Shown: positions 9,406 through 17,905 of the stretch, in pieces | Layout of the letters: each line of letters opens with the position of its first letter | Numbering within the stretch: position 1 is the stretch's first letter | Assembly (NCBI RefSeq): GCF_018070565.1 | Contig: NZ_JAGPXL010000018.1 | Span: 62,001-126,000, forward strand | Direction: 5' to 3' | Length of the DNA stretch: 64,000 bases | DNA from: Streptomyces sp. B93 | GTDB taxonomy: Bacteria > Actinomycetota > Actinomycetes > Streptomycetales > Streptomycetaceae | Position numbers and translations under genes: made by a program | The notes under the pieces: model-generated | Told to the model about the DNA's origin: nothing | Seen by the model: the letters and a program-made list of their open reading frames with translations, nothing else | The model's database searches: none

Positions 9406-11136
9406 ATGAGCCGTACCACCAGCACCAGAACAGCGCTGCTCGCCGCGCTGACCCTGGTCGCCGGCAGTGCCGGGACCGCCCTCGCGGCCGTCCCCGGCGA
9501 CGTCGGTACCGCCGCCGTCCCCTGCACCGTCGCCTACCAGGTGCAGAACGACTGGGGCAGCGGTTTCACCGCCTCCGTCACGGTCACCAACAACGGCGCC
9601 GCCAAGAACGGCTGGTCCGTGAAGTGGTCGTACGCGGGCAACCAGCGCGTCACCAACGCGTGGAACGCACGCGTCACCCAGAGCGGCGCCGAGGTCACCG
9701 CCGCCAACGAGTCGTACAACGCCGCGCTGGCCACCGGCGGTTCGGCCACCTTCGGCTTCCAGGGCACCTACAGCGGCGGCAACGCCGTCCCCGCCACCTT
9801 CACCCTGGACGGTGTGACCTGCAACGTCGACGACGGCGGTGGCGGACCCGACCCGGACCCGGACCCGGGCGGCGGCACCGGTGACCGGGTCGACAACCCC
9901 TACACCGGCGCCAAGGTGTACGTGAACCCCGAGTGGTCCGAGAACGCCGCCGCCGAACCGGGCGGCAGCCGGATCGCCAACCAGCCGACCGGTGTCTGGC
10001 TGGACCGCATCGCGGCCATCAACGGCGTCAACGGCGGCATGGGCCTGCGCGACCACCTCGACGAGGCGCTGGTGCAGAAGGGCTCCGGCGAACTCGTCAT
10101 CCAGCTGGTCATCTACAACCTGCCCGGCCGGGACTGCTCCGCCCTCGCCTCCAACGGTGAACTCGGCCCGACGGAGATCGACCGGTACAAGACCGAGTAC
10201 ATCGACCCGATCGCCGCGATCCTCGCCGATCCCAAGTACGCCGGCCTGCGGATCGTCACGACCGTCGAGATCGACTCGCTGCCCAACCTGGTCACCAACA
10301 CGGGCAGCCGGGAGACGGCCACCCCCGAGTGCGACGTGATGAAGGCCAACGGCAACTACGTCAAGGGCGTGGGCTACGCGCTCAACAAGCTCGCGGACGC
10401 GGGCAACGTCTACAACTACGTCGACGCCGGGCACCACGGCTGGATCGGCTGGGACGACAACTTCGCGCCGTCCGCGCAGCTGTTCAAGGAGGCCGCGACC
10501 GCCGAGGGCGCGACCGTGAACGACGTGCACGGCTTCATCACCAACACGGCCAACTACAGCGCCCTGAAGGAGGAGAACTTCACGATCGACTCCACGGTGA
10601 ACGGCACCTCCGTCCGCCAGTCCCAGTGGGTCGACTGGAACCGCTACGTGGACGAGCTGTCCTTCGCCCAGGGCTTCCGCAACCAGCTGGTCTCGGTCGG
10701 CTTCAACAGCAACATCGGCATGCTGATCGACACCTCCCGCAACGGCTGGGGCGGCAGCGCCCGGCCCTCCGGCCCCGGTGCGACGACCAGCGTGGACACC
10801 TACGTCGACGGCGGCCGCTACGACCGCCGGATCCACATCGGCAACTGGTGCAACCAGGCCGGTGCAGGGCTCGGCGAGCGTCCGCAGGCCAACCCGGAGC
10901 CCGGGATCGACGCCTACGTCTGGATGAAGCCCCCGGGCGAGTCCGACGGCTCCAGCCGTCAGATCGACAACGACGAGGGCAAGGGCTTCGACCGGATGTG
11001 CGACCCGGCGTTCACCGGTACCCCGCGCAACGGCTACAACCTCACGGGCGCCCTGGGTGACGCGCCGATCTCCGGGCACTGGTTCTCGGCCCAGTTCCAG
11101 GAGCTGATGAGGAACGCCTACCCGCCGCTGCCGTAA
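9406..11136 (+). CDS. secreted GH6 cellobiohydrolase with CBM2
   Basis: A 576-residue exocellulase. Signal peptide (to about residue 27), N-terminal CBM2 (about 35-145), PDPDPDPGGG linker, then a GH6 catalytic domain (about 165-576). The two GH6 aspartates are clear: EIDSLPNLVTN (D290) and YVDAGHHGWIGW (D340). The family releases cellobiose from non-reducing chain ends, complementing the divergent GH48 enzyme. ATG at 9406 is chosen because the signal peptide starts there and GAGAGGA lies before it; an upstream open extension crosses the promoter and the CebR-like box. Confidence 0.95.
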   Translation: MSRTTSTRTALLAALTLVAGSAGTALAAVPGDVGTAAVPCTVAYQVQNDWGSGFTASVTVTNNGAAKNGWSVKWSYAGNQRVTNAWNARVTQSGAEVTAANESYNAALATGGSATFGFQGTYSGGNAVPATFTLDGVTCNVDDGGGGPDPDPDPGGGTGDRVDNPYTGAKVYVNPEWSENAAAEPGGSRIANQPTGVWLDRIAAINGVNGGMGLRDHLDEALVQKGSGELVIQLVIYNLPGRDCSALASNGELGPTEIDRYKTEYIDPIAAILADPKYAGLRIVTTVEIDSLPNLVTNTGSRETATPECDVMKANGNYVKGVGYALNKLADAGNVYNYVDAGHHGWIGWDDNFAPSAQLFKEAATAEGATVNDVHGFITNTANYSALKEENFTIDSTVNGTSVRQSQWVDWNRYVDELSFAQGFRNQLVSVGFNSNIGMLIDTSRNGWGGSARPSGPGATTSVDTYVDGGRYDRRIHIGNWCNQAGAGLGERPQANPEPGIDAYVWMKPPGESDGSSRQIDNDEGKGFDRMCDPAFTGTPRNGYNLTGALGDAPISGHWFSAQFQELMRNAYPPLP

Positions 11137-11162
11137 CGCGGTGACGGTGCCGACCCGATCGT

Positions 11163-11177
11163 TTGCCGAGTCGGCAA
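11163..11177. promoter_or_regulatory. operator-like palindrome TTGCCGA-G-TCGGCAA
   Basis: A perfect 7+1+7 inverted repeat in the 106-bp gap upstream of the His-rich methyltransferase. Size and symmetry fit a TetR- or ArsR-type operator. No cognate regulator is adjacent, so the binding protein is unknown. Confidence 0.5.
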
Positions 11178-11190
11178 GGCGAGTTGCCTC

Positions 11191-11229
11191 CTCCCGGTGT
11201 GCCGTCGCACGCTGACGGCACACCGGGAG
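11191..11229 (+). terminator. strong hairpin between GH6 and the methyltransferase
   Basis: A perfect 16-bp stem (11191-11206 with 11214-11229, 7-base loop). It could terminate the GH6 transcript. It also ends only 13 bases before the methyltransferase ATG and its 3' arm adjoins the GAGAGG ribosome-binding sequence, so a role in controlling translation of that gene is possible. Confidence 0.6.
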
Positions 11230-11242
11230 AGAGGCTGGCCCC

Positions 11243-12145
11243 ATGGCGCACGATCACGACCACGCCCACACCCACGACCACACCCACCACCACGGCGACC
11301 TCGACTGGACCGCCATGGCCCCGCACCTGGAGGCCGAGGCCGAGCTGTACACCCCGCTGTACGAGCGGGCCCTGGCCTGGCTCGGCAGGAAACAGACCGA
11401 GCCCGGTTTGATCGTCGACGCGGGCAGCGGTCCCGGCGTGGTCTCGGCGCTGCTCGCCGACGCCTTCCCCGGTGCCCGCGTCGTCGCCGTCGACGCCGCC
11501 GGGCCCCTGCTGGAGCGCGCCCGGGAGCGGGCGGAGCGGCGCGGGGTCGCCGACCGCTTCAGCACCCTCGCCGGTGAACTGCCCCGGATCCTCGACGACC
11601 TGGACTACCCGGCCGACCTGATCTGGGCCAGCAACAGCCTGCACCACCTCGGCGACCAGCGCGCCGCGCTCACCGCGTTCGCCGGGCGGCTCGCGCCGGG
11701 CGGCACCCTCGCACTGCTGGAGGGCGGACTGCCGGTCCGTTTCCTGCCGCGGGACATCGGCATCGGGCGGCCCGGTCTCCAGGCCCGGCTGGACGCGGCG
11801 CAGGCCGACTGGTTCGCCGAGATGCGCGCCGAACTGCCCGGCACCGTGGACGTGCCCGAGGACTGGCCCCAGCTGCTGGCCTCCGCGGGACTGCGGCCCA
11901 CCGGCACCCGCAGCTTCCTGCTGGACGTGCCGCCCCCGGCCACCGACCGGGCCCGCTCCTGTCTGGTCACCACCCTCACCCGGGTCCGCGAGGCCTGCGC
12001 CGACCGCCTCGACGCCACCGACACCGCCACCCTCGACCGGCTCCTCGACCCCGACGACAGGGCGGGCCTGCTCCACCGGCGGGACGTGTTCTTCCTGACC
12101 GCGCGGACGGTGCACACGGCGGCCCGGATCGACGCCCCTCGATAA
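11243..12145 (+). CDS. class I methyltransferase with His-rich N-terminus
   Basis: A 300-residue protein. Residues 2-18 alternate His and Asp/Thr (HDHDHAHTHDHTHHHGD), a probable metal-binding tail, followed by a SAM-binding fold: LIVDAGSGPGVVSALL (motif I, near residue 55), VVAVDAAGPLLERA and the ASNSLHHLGDQ segment. The family methylates small molecules; no substrate is evident. The gene follows a palindrome and a 16-bp hairpin and reads towards an SDR gene about 60 bases downstream. The His-rich start is unusual for a methyltransferase and suggests metal binding or metal-linked regulation. Confidence 0.75.
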   Translation: MAHDHDHAHTHDHTHHHGDLDWTAMAPHLEAEAELYTPLYERALAWLGRKQTEPGLIVDAGSGPGVVSALLADAFPGARVVAVDAAGPLLERARERAERRGVADRFSTLAGELPRILDDLDYPADLIWASNSLHHLGDQRAALTAFAGRLAPGGTLALLEGGLPVRFLPRDIGIGRPGLQARLDAAQADWFAEMRAELPGTVDVPEDWPQLLASAGLRPTGTRSFLLDVPPPATDRARSCLVTTLTRVREACADRLDATDTATLDRLLDPDDRAGLLHRRDVFFLTARTVHTAARIDAPR

Positions 12146-12149
12146 GCCC

Positions 12150-12180
12150 TTGACCTTGAGAGCGCTCCAAGTGATGGACT
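12150..12180 (+). promoter_or_regulatory. MerR-type promoter with long spacer
   Basis: TTGACC (12150-12155) is followed 19 bases later by TGGACT (12175-12180). The spacer carries the dyad CTTGAGAGCGCTCCAAG (12155-12171), with a central GAGCGCTC between CTTG and CAAG arms. A long 19-bp spacer with a dyad in it is the hallmark of MerR-family-activated promoters such as those of redox- and aldehyde-responsive regulators. It leads to the SDR gene starting at 12210. Confidence 0.5.
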
Positions 12181-12209
12181 CCGGGCCTCACCACAACCAA
12201 GGGGGCATC

Positions 12210-12920
12210 ATGACCGACTCTCCGTACTCTCCGGTGGCGCTCATCACCGGCGGCGGCAGCGGCATCGGCGCGGCGGTGGCACGACAGCTGCTGGACGCCG
12301 GGTACCGGGTCACCGTCACGGGGCGCGGCGAGGAGCGGTTGCGCGCCTTCGCCAAGGAACTCGGCGACCCGGACGGCCTGTTGACGATCACCGGCAACGC
12401 GGCCGACTACGGCGACGTGCGGTCGGCGGTCGACGCGACCCTGACGGCGTACGGCCGACTGGACACCGTCGTCGCCAACGCGGGCTTCGCCACCCATGAC
12501 TCGGTCGCGGACGGGGACCCCGCCGGATGGCCGGAGATGGTGCTGACCAATGTGCTCGGCCCGGCCCTGCTGGTCCGCGCCTCCGTCGAGGCGCTGAAGG
12601 CGACCCGGGGCCGCATCGTGCTGGTCGGCAGCGTGGCCGGGTTCGTGCCCACACCGGGGAACATCTACGGCGCCACCAAGTGGGCGGTGACCGGGCTGGC
12701 CGAGAACACCCGGCGGCAGGTCACCGAATGGGGCGTCGGGGTGACCCTGATCGCGCCGGGCCGGGTAGAGACGCCGTTCTGGGACGGCTACGGCAGCCTG
12801 CCGCCCGGGAACCTGCTGACCTCCGAGCAGATCGCCGACTCGGTGGTCTGGGCGATCCGGCAGCCCGCGGGCGTCGACGTCAACACCGTCGTCGTACGGC
12901 CGGTCGGGCAGCCCAACTGA
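12210..12920 (+). CDS. short-chain dehydrogenase/reductase
   Basis: A 236-residue classical SDR. The cofactor motif TGGGSGIG is at about residues 14-21, NAG follows LDTVVA, and the catalytic Ser-Tyr-Lys are in VGSVAG and IYGATKWA. Such enzymes use NAD(P)H to interconvert alcohols and carbonyls; the substrate is not predictable. ATG at 12210 has AAGGGGG before it; a TTG at 12150 would start inside the promoter and is rejected. The MerR-like promoter suggests induction by a small molecule or redox signal. It ends convergently with an aldo/keto reductase gene, another carbonyl reductase. Confidence 0.88.
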   Translation: MTDSPYSPVALITGGGSGIGAAVARQLLDAGYRVTVTGRGEERLRAFAKELGDPDGLLTITGNAADYGDVRSAVDATLTAYGRLDTVVANAGFATHDSVADGDPAGWPEMVLTNVLGPALLVRASVEALKATRGRIVLVGSVAGFVPTPGNIYGATKWAVTGLAENTRRQVTEWGVGVTLIAPGRVETPFWDGYGSLPPGNLLTSEQIADSVVWAIRQPAGVDVNTVVVRPVGQPN

Positions 12921-12924
12921 CGCG

Positions 12925-12958
12925 CGCGCCCAGGGACCTCTGGTGGTCCCGGGGCGCG
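12925..12958. terminator. bidirectional terminator
   Basis: Stem of 7 + 6 bp interrupted by one A-G mismatch (CGCGCCC-A-GGGACC and its complement, 6-base loop) between the convergent SDR and aldo/keto reductase genes. Confidence 0.7.
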
Positions 12959-12972
12959 GGGGCGCTGGCGGG

Positions 12973-13803
12973 TCAGCCGAAGACGGCCGGGTCCGGGCCG
13001 ATGCGGCGGTCCTCGTTGAGGGCGCTGATCGCGGCCAGGTCCTCGTCGTCCAGGCTGAAGTCGAACACGTCGATGTTCTCCCTGATCCGGGACGGCGTCA
13101 CGGACTTCGGGATGACGACGTTCCCCAGCTGGAGGTGCCAGCGCAGCACGATCTGGGCCGGGGTGCGGCCGTGCTTGCGCGCGATGGCGACGATCGCCGG
13201 GACCTCCAGCAGCCCCTTGCCCTGACCGAGCGGCGACCACGCCTCCGTGGCGATGCCCTGCTCCGCGTGGTACTCGCGGGAGGCGTGCTGCTGGAGGTGC
13301 GGGTGCAGCTCGATCTGGTTGACGGCCGGGATGACCGAGGTCGCCTCGATCAGCTGCCGCAGGTGCTCGGGCAGGAAGTTGGAGACGCCGATGGCACGGA
13401 TCCGGCCGTCCGCGTGGAGCTTCTCGAACGCCTTGTAGGTGTCGACGAAGGTGCCCTGGGACGGGATGGGCCAGTGGATGAGGTACAGGTCCAGATAGTC
13501 CAGGCCCAGCTTGCCGAGAGAGGTGTCGAAGGCGCGCAGGGTGGCGTCGTACCCCTGGTCGCTGTTCCAGAGCTTGGTGGTGACGAAGAGTTCCTCGCGG
13601 GGGATGCCCGATGCGGCGATGGCCCTGCCGGTGCCTTCTTCATTGCCGTAGATCGCCGCCGTGTCGATGCTGCGGTACCCGGCCTCCAGCGCGGTGCCCA
13701 CCGCCTGCTGCGCCTCGTCGTCCGGCACCTGCCAGACGCCGAAGCCCAGCTGGGGCATCTCGACGCCGTTGTTGAGGATGATCGGGGGGACCTTGCTGCT
13801 CAC
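12973..13803 (-). CDS. aldo/keto reductase
   Basis: A 276-residue (alpha/beta)8 NADPH oxidoreductase. The AKR catalytic residues are visible: Asp and Tyr in DTAAIYGNE, Lys in TTKLWN and His in LIHWP. IPKSVTPSRIRENIDVFDF near the C-terminus is the NADPH-phosphate-binding region. The closest general type is 2,5-diketo-D-gluconate reductase-like AKR5. The GTG at 13803 is preferred because AAGGA precedes it and homologues begin SSKVPPIILNNG; an in-frame ATG at 13851 adds 16 unconserved residues. Confidence 0.85.
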   Translation of the reverse strand: MSSKVPPIILNNGVEMPQLGFGVWQVPDDEAQQAVGTALEAGYRSIDTAAIYGNEEGTGRAIAASGIPREELFVTTKLWNSDQGYDATLRAFDTSLGKLGLDYLDLYLIHWPIPSQGTFVDTYKAFEKLHADGRIRAIGVSNFLPEHLRQLIEATSVIPAVNQIELHPHLQQHASREYHAEQGIATEAWSPLGQGKGLLEVPAIVAIARKHGRTPAQIVLRWHLQLGNVVIPKSVTPSRIRENIDVFDFSLDDEDLAAISALNEDRRIGPDPAVFG

Positions 13804-13887
13804 TGGCTCGTGATCCTTACGGTTGTCGTCAGGTGGTGCTCCCATCGTCAACGATCACCGCCCCGAATGCATTCCGGACCGGCGATT

Positions 13888-15714
13888 TCAGGTCCGGTAC
13901 AACGCCTCCACCACGTCCGCGAACGCCTTTTCGATCGCCTTGCGCTTCAGCTTCAGCGACGGTGTGAGCAGGCCGTGCTCCTCGGTGAAGGGCTGGGTGA
14001 GGATGCGGAAGGTGCGGATCTGTTCGGCCTGCGAGACCAGGGTGTTGGCGGCGACCACGGCGCGCCGCACCTCCATCTCCAGATCCGGGTCGCGCACCAG
14101 CTCGGTGTCCGGCGGGCGGGGCTTGGCACGCATCTGGAGCCAGTGGTCCACAGCCTCCTGGTCGAGGGTGACCAGGGCGGCCACGAAGGGGCGGTCGTTG
14201 CCGACGAGGACGCACTGGCTGACCAGGGGATGGTCCCGCACCCGCTCCTCCAGAGGCCCGGGGGAGACGCTCTTGCCGCCGGAGGTCACCAGGATCTCCT
14301 TCTTGCGGCCGGTGATGGTGAGATAGCCGTCCTCGTCGAGGAAGCCCAGGTCGCCGGTGGCCAGCCAGCCGTCGTGCAGGGTCTCGTCGGTGGCCTTGGG
14401 GTTGTTGAGGTAGCCCTGGAAGACATTGGGTCCGCGCAGCCAGATCTCGCTGTCGTCGGCGATGTGCACGGTCACGCCCGGCACGGGCTGTCCGACGGAG
14501 CCGTAGCGGGTGCGGTCGGGCGGGTTGGCGGTGGCGGCGGCGGTGGACTCGGTGAGGCCGTAGCCCTCGTAGATCTGTACGCCCGCGCCCGCGAAGAACA
14601 GGCCGAGGCGCCGGTCCATGGCGGAGCCGCCGGACATCGCGTTGCGGATCCGGCCGCCCATCGCGGCGCGCACCTTGGCGTAGACGAGCTTGTCGAACAG
14701 CTGGTGCTGGAGCCGCAGGGCCGCCGACGGCCCCGGACCGATGCCCCAGGCCCTGGCCTCCAGGGCCTCGGCGTACTTCACGGCGACGTCGACGGCCTTC
14801 TCGAAGGGCCCGGCCCGGCCCTCCTTCTCCGCCTTGCGGCGGGCCGCGGCGAACACCTTCTCGAAGATGTACGGCACCGCCAGGATGAACGTCGGCCGGA
14901 ACGCGGCCAGGTCGGGCAGCAGCGCGGCGGCGTTCAGCTGCGGCTGGTGGCCGAAACGGACCCGGCCGCGGATCGCCGCCACCTCCACCATCCGCCCGAA
15001 GACATGGGCGAGCGGCAGGAAGAGCAGGGTGGCCGCCTCGTCGCCCCGGCGGGAGTGGAACACCGGCTCCCAGCGTTCGATGACGGTGTCCGCCTCCCAC
15101 ATGAAGTTGCCGTGCGAGATGACACAGCCCTTGGGGCGGCCGGTGGTGCCCGAGGTGTAGATGACGGTCGCGACCGAGTCGGGGGTGACGGCCCTGCGGT
15201 GCCGGTGCACCACCTCGTCGTCGAGGTGGGCGCCCGCGTCGTACAGCTCCCGCACCGCGCCAGAGTCCAGCTGCCACAGCTCGCGCAGCCGGGGCAGCCG
15301 GTCGATGACGGTGGCGATCGTCATGGCGTGGTCCTCGTGCTCCACCACCGCCGCCGTCACCTCGGCGTCGTAGAGCATCCAGAAGCACTGCTCGGCGGAG
15401 GACGTCGGGTAGACCGGCACCACCTGCGCGCCGATGCTCCACAGGGCGAAGTCGAACAGCGTCCACTCGTAGCGGGTGCGGGACATGATCGCGACCCGGT
15501 CGCCGAACCGTACGCCCCGCGCGAGCAGCCCCTTGGCCAGCGCGAGCACCTCGTCGCGGAACTCGCCGGAGGTGACGTCCCGCCACCGCCCGGCGTCGTC
15601 CTTGCGGCCGAGGGCGACGGCGCCCGGGTCGGTGTGGGCGTGTTCGAAGACGACGTCGGCCAGGCCGCCCACCGGTGGCGGCAGCTCCACCGGAGGATTG
15701 GTGAACTCACGCAA
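13888..15714 (-). CDS. long-chain fatty-acid-CoA ligase (AMP-forming)
   Basis: A 608-residue ANL-superfamily acyl-activating enzyme. The AMP-binding P-loop YTSGTTGRPKG and the GYGLTEST motif are present, followed by TGDLGFLDEDGYLTITGRKKE, the hinge region of the C-terminal domain. It resembles the long FadD15-type ligases of actinomycetes that activate free fatty acids. A TTG start at 15714 is chosen because homologues begin with REFT..PP and AAGGGG lies about 10 bases upstream; the open frame continues 38 codons further without support. It is transcribed alone, 130 bases downstream of the LysR gene. Confidence 0.85.
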   Translation of the reverse strand: MREFTNPPVELPPPVGGLADVVFEHAHTDPGAVALGRKDDAGRWRDVTSGEFRDEVLALAKGLLARGVRFGDRVAIMSRTRYEWTLFDFALWSIGAQVVPVYPTSSAEQCFWMLYDAEVTAAVVEHEDHAMTIATVIDRLPRLRELWQLDSGAVRELYDAGAHLDDEVVHRHRRAVTPDSVATVIYTSGTTGRPKGCVISHGNFMWEADTVIERWEPVFHSRRGDEAATLLFLPLAHVFGRMVEVAAIRGRVRFGHQPQLNAAALLPDLAAFRPTFILAVPYIFEKVFAAARRKAEKEGRAGPFEKAVDVAVKYAEALEARAWGIGPGPSAALRLQHQLFDKLVYAKVRAAMGGRIRNAMSGGSAMDRRLGLFFAGAGVQIYEGYGLTESTAAATANPPDRTRYGSVGQPVPGVTVHIADDSEIWLRGPNVFQGYLNNPKATDETLHDGWLATGDLGFLDEDGYLTITGRKKEILVTSGGKSVSPGPLEERVRDHPLVSQCVLVGNDRPFVAALVTLDQEAVDHWLQMRAKPRPPDTELVRDPDLEMEVRRAVVAANTLVSQAEQIRTFRILTQPFTEEHGLLTPSLKLKRKAIEKAFADVVEALYRT

Positions 15715-15844
15715 ACCCGTACCGCCCCTTGCGACGCTGTGCTCGGTGCGCTGCAAGCTACCCCAGTAGTGACTGCGGAGTAAGTTCCCGCCGTGTGATC
15801 TGCACGGAATCTGTACGACCATGACCATGACGCGTACGACGTGG

Positions 15845-16726
15845 TCAGGGCCTCTGCAGCCGGTCGCCCGCCGCCAGGATCGCCGTGGACAGGGCGTCGG
15901 CGGCGCCCGCCGTGTCCTGGGCGGTGGGGCGGCGCGGGCCGTGCACCAGGACGAAGTCGACCTTGCCGAGTTCGGGGAGGCCGAAGCGGTCGGGGACCCG
16001 GACCAGGCCCGGCGGGATCAGCCCGCGCGAGTGCGCCATCACCCCGAGGCCCGCCCGTGCGGCGGCGATCAGCCCGTTGAGGCTGCCGCTGGTGCAGGCG
16101 ATCCGCCAGGCCCGGCCCTGCCGCTGGAGGGCGTCGAGGGCGCGGGCGCGGGTGATGCCGGGCGGCGGGTAGACGATCAGCGGCACCGGGCGCTCGGAAT
16201 CCAGCCGGAGGCGTTCCGCGCCGATCCAGACCAGCCGGTCGTGCCAGACCAGTTCGCCCCGGGCGTCCTGCGGCCGTCGCTTGGCGAGGACCAGGTCCAG
16301 CTTCCCGGAGGCCAGCCGCTCGTGCAGGGTGCCCGACAGCTCGACCGTCAGCTCCAGGTCGACCTCGGGGTGGTCGTGCCGGAAGCCCTCCAGGATCTCC
16401 GGCAGCCGGGTCAGCACGAAGTCCTCCGAGGCGCCGAAGCGCAGCCTGCCGCGCAGCCGGGTGCCGGTGAAGAACGCCGTGGCCTGCTCGTGCACCGCCA
16501 GGATGCGGCGGGCGAAGCCGAGCATGGCCTCGCCGTCCTCGGTCAGCTCCACCGAGTGCGTGTCCCGGCTGAACAGCTGCCGTCCGGTGGCGTCCTCCAG
16601 GCGGCGCACGTGCTGGCTGACCGTCGACTGGCGCAGACCGAGGCGCCGGGCGGCCCGGGTGAAACTCAGCGTCTGCGCCACCGCGAGGAAGGTGCGCAGC
16701 TGGGAGGGGTCGTACACCTCGCCCAC
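15845..16726 (-). CDS. LysR-family transcriptional regulator
   Basis: A 293-residue protein with an N-terminal winged HTH (QLRTFLAVAQTLSFTRAARRLG...STVSQHVRRLE, residues 9-50) and a LysR substrate-binding domain (about 95-290). It is divergent from an SBF-type transporter gene, the usual arrangement when a LysR protein controls its neighbour. The GTG at 16726 gives MGEVYDPSQLR; a second GTG three codons later is also possible. The short inverted repeat CGGGA-T-TCCCG at 16763-16773 in the divergent gap is a candidate binding site. Confidence 0.85.
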   Translation of the reverse strand: MGEVYDPSQLRTFLAVAQTLSFTRAARRLGLRQSTVSQHVRRLEDATGRQLFSRDTHSVELTEDGEAMLGFARRILAVHEQATAFFTGTRLRGRLRFGASEDFVLTRLPEILEGFRHDHPEVDLELTVELSGTLHERLASGKLDLVLAKRRPQDARGELVWHDRLVWIGAERLRLDSERPVPLIVYPPPGITRARALDALQRQGRAWRIACTSGSLNGLIAAARAGLGVMAHSRGLIPPGLVRVPDRFGLPELGKVDFVLVHGPRRPTAQDTAGAADALSTAILAAGDRLQRP

Positions 16727-16861
16727 GTTATCGCGGAACGTGATGGCAGTCAGAGTGGTATGCGGGATTCCCGATCGGTCGACGGAGGAGCAAGATGGAG
16801 CGGGGACGCCTTTGTCCGACCGTCCGCCGTCCTCCGTACCGTCCGAGTTCCGTGGAGCACC

Positions 16862-17905
16862 GTGAAACGCCTGCGCTGGCCGGCCCGGATGCCGGTCGAC
16901 CCCTACATCCTGATGCTGCTCGGGACGGTGGGCCTCGCGGCGCTGGTACCGGCCCGCGGCACGGGTGCCGAGGTGGCGTCAGGGGCGTCCACGGCCGCGA
17001 TCGCCGTCCTGTTCTTCCTCTACGGCATACGGCTGTCCACCCGGGAGGCGCTGGACGGACTCAAGCACTGGCGGCTCCATGTCACGGTGCTGGCCTGCAC
17101 CTTCCTTGTCTTCCCCCTGCTCGGCCTGGCGGCGCGCGGATTCGTCCCGGTGCTGCTGACCGACCCGCTCTACCAGGGCCTGCTGTTCCTCACCCTCGTC
17201 CCCTCGACCATCCAGTCGTCGATCGCGTTCACCTCCATCGCCCGCGGCAACGTGCCCGCCGCCATCTGCGCGGGCTCCTTCTCCTCGCTGGCCGGGATCG
17301 TGCTCACCCCGCTGCTCGCGGCCTCGCTGCTGGGCGGCGCGGCGGGCGGCTTCGCCGCCGACTCCGTGCTCCAGATCGTGCTGCAACTGCTGGTGCCGTT
17401 CGTCGCCGGACAACTGCTGCGCCGCTGGCTCGGCGGCTTCGTCGCCCGGCACAAGAAGGTCCTCGGGTTCGTCGACCGCGGCTCGATCCTGCTGGTCGTC
17501 TACACCGCGTTCAGCGAGGGCATGGTGCACGGCGTCTGGCACCAGGTGAGCGCCGCCCGGCTGGCCGGGCTGCTGGCGGTGGAGGCCGTGCTGCTGGCCG
17601 TGATGCTCTCCCTGACCTGGTACGGCGCCAAGGCGCTGCGGTTCAGCCGCGAGGACCGGATCGCCATCCAGTTCGCCGGGTCGAAGAAGTCCCTCGCCGC
17701 CGGGCTGCCGATGGCGAGCGTCCTGTTCGGGGCGCAGGCCTCGCTCGCCGTGCTGCCGCTGATGCTGTTCCACCAGATGCAGCTGATGGTCTGCGCGGTG
17801 ATCGCCAAGCGCCGCTCCCGTGACCCCGTGGAGGCGGAGGTCAGCGCTCCGGGGCCAGACGCAGGGTCACGAACCGTGGTCGGTAGCGGGACACGTTCCC
17901 GTTGA
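16862..17905 (+). CDS. bile acid:sodium symporter family transporter (SBF-like)
   Basis: A 347-residue membrane protein with about nine hydrophobic segments. FLFLYGIRLS-like, TLVPSTIQSSIAFTSIARGN and FAGSKKSLAAGLPM are typical of the YfeH/PF13593 branch of the bile acid:sodium symporter superfamily. The substrate is unknown. The GTG at 16862 has GGAG four bases upstream and matches the usual MKRLRWPAR-type start. A stronger GGAGGAG with an ATG at 16795 belongs to another frame. The C-terminal 20 residues are hydrophilic and overlap, tail to tail, 65 bases of the next minus-strand gene. Confidence 0.82.
   Translation: MKRLRWPARMPVDPYILMLLGTVGLAALVPARGTGAEVASGASTAAIAVLFFLYGIRLSTREALDGLKHWRLHVTVLACTFLVFPLLGLAARGFVPVLLTDPLYQGLLFLTLVPSTIQSSIAFTSIARGNVPAAICAGSFSSLAGIVLTPLLAASLLGGAAGGFAADSVLQIVLQLLVPFVAGQLLRRWLGGFVARHKKVLGFVDRGSILLVVYTAFSEGMVHGVWHQVSAARLAGLLAVEAVLLAVMLSLTWYGAKALRFSREDRIAIQFAGSKKSLAAGLPMASVLFGAQASLAVLPLMLFHQMQLMVCAVIAKRRSRDPVEAEVSAPGPDAGSRTVVGSGTRSR

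Noticed and set aside
12157-12170. TGAGAGCGCTCCAA as a third CebR box
   Set aside because: It differs at two positions, and its placement inside a 19-bp promoter spacer with CTTG/CAAG arms fits a MerR-type site better. The downstream SDR has no link to cellulose.
16795-17823. ATG with strong GGAGGAG in a different frame over the SBF-type transporter
   Set aside because: The product has no membrane segments or recognisable domain; the other frame gives a complete transporter. A frameshift is possible but not needed.
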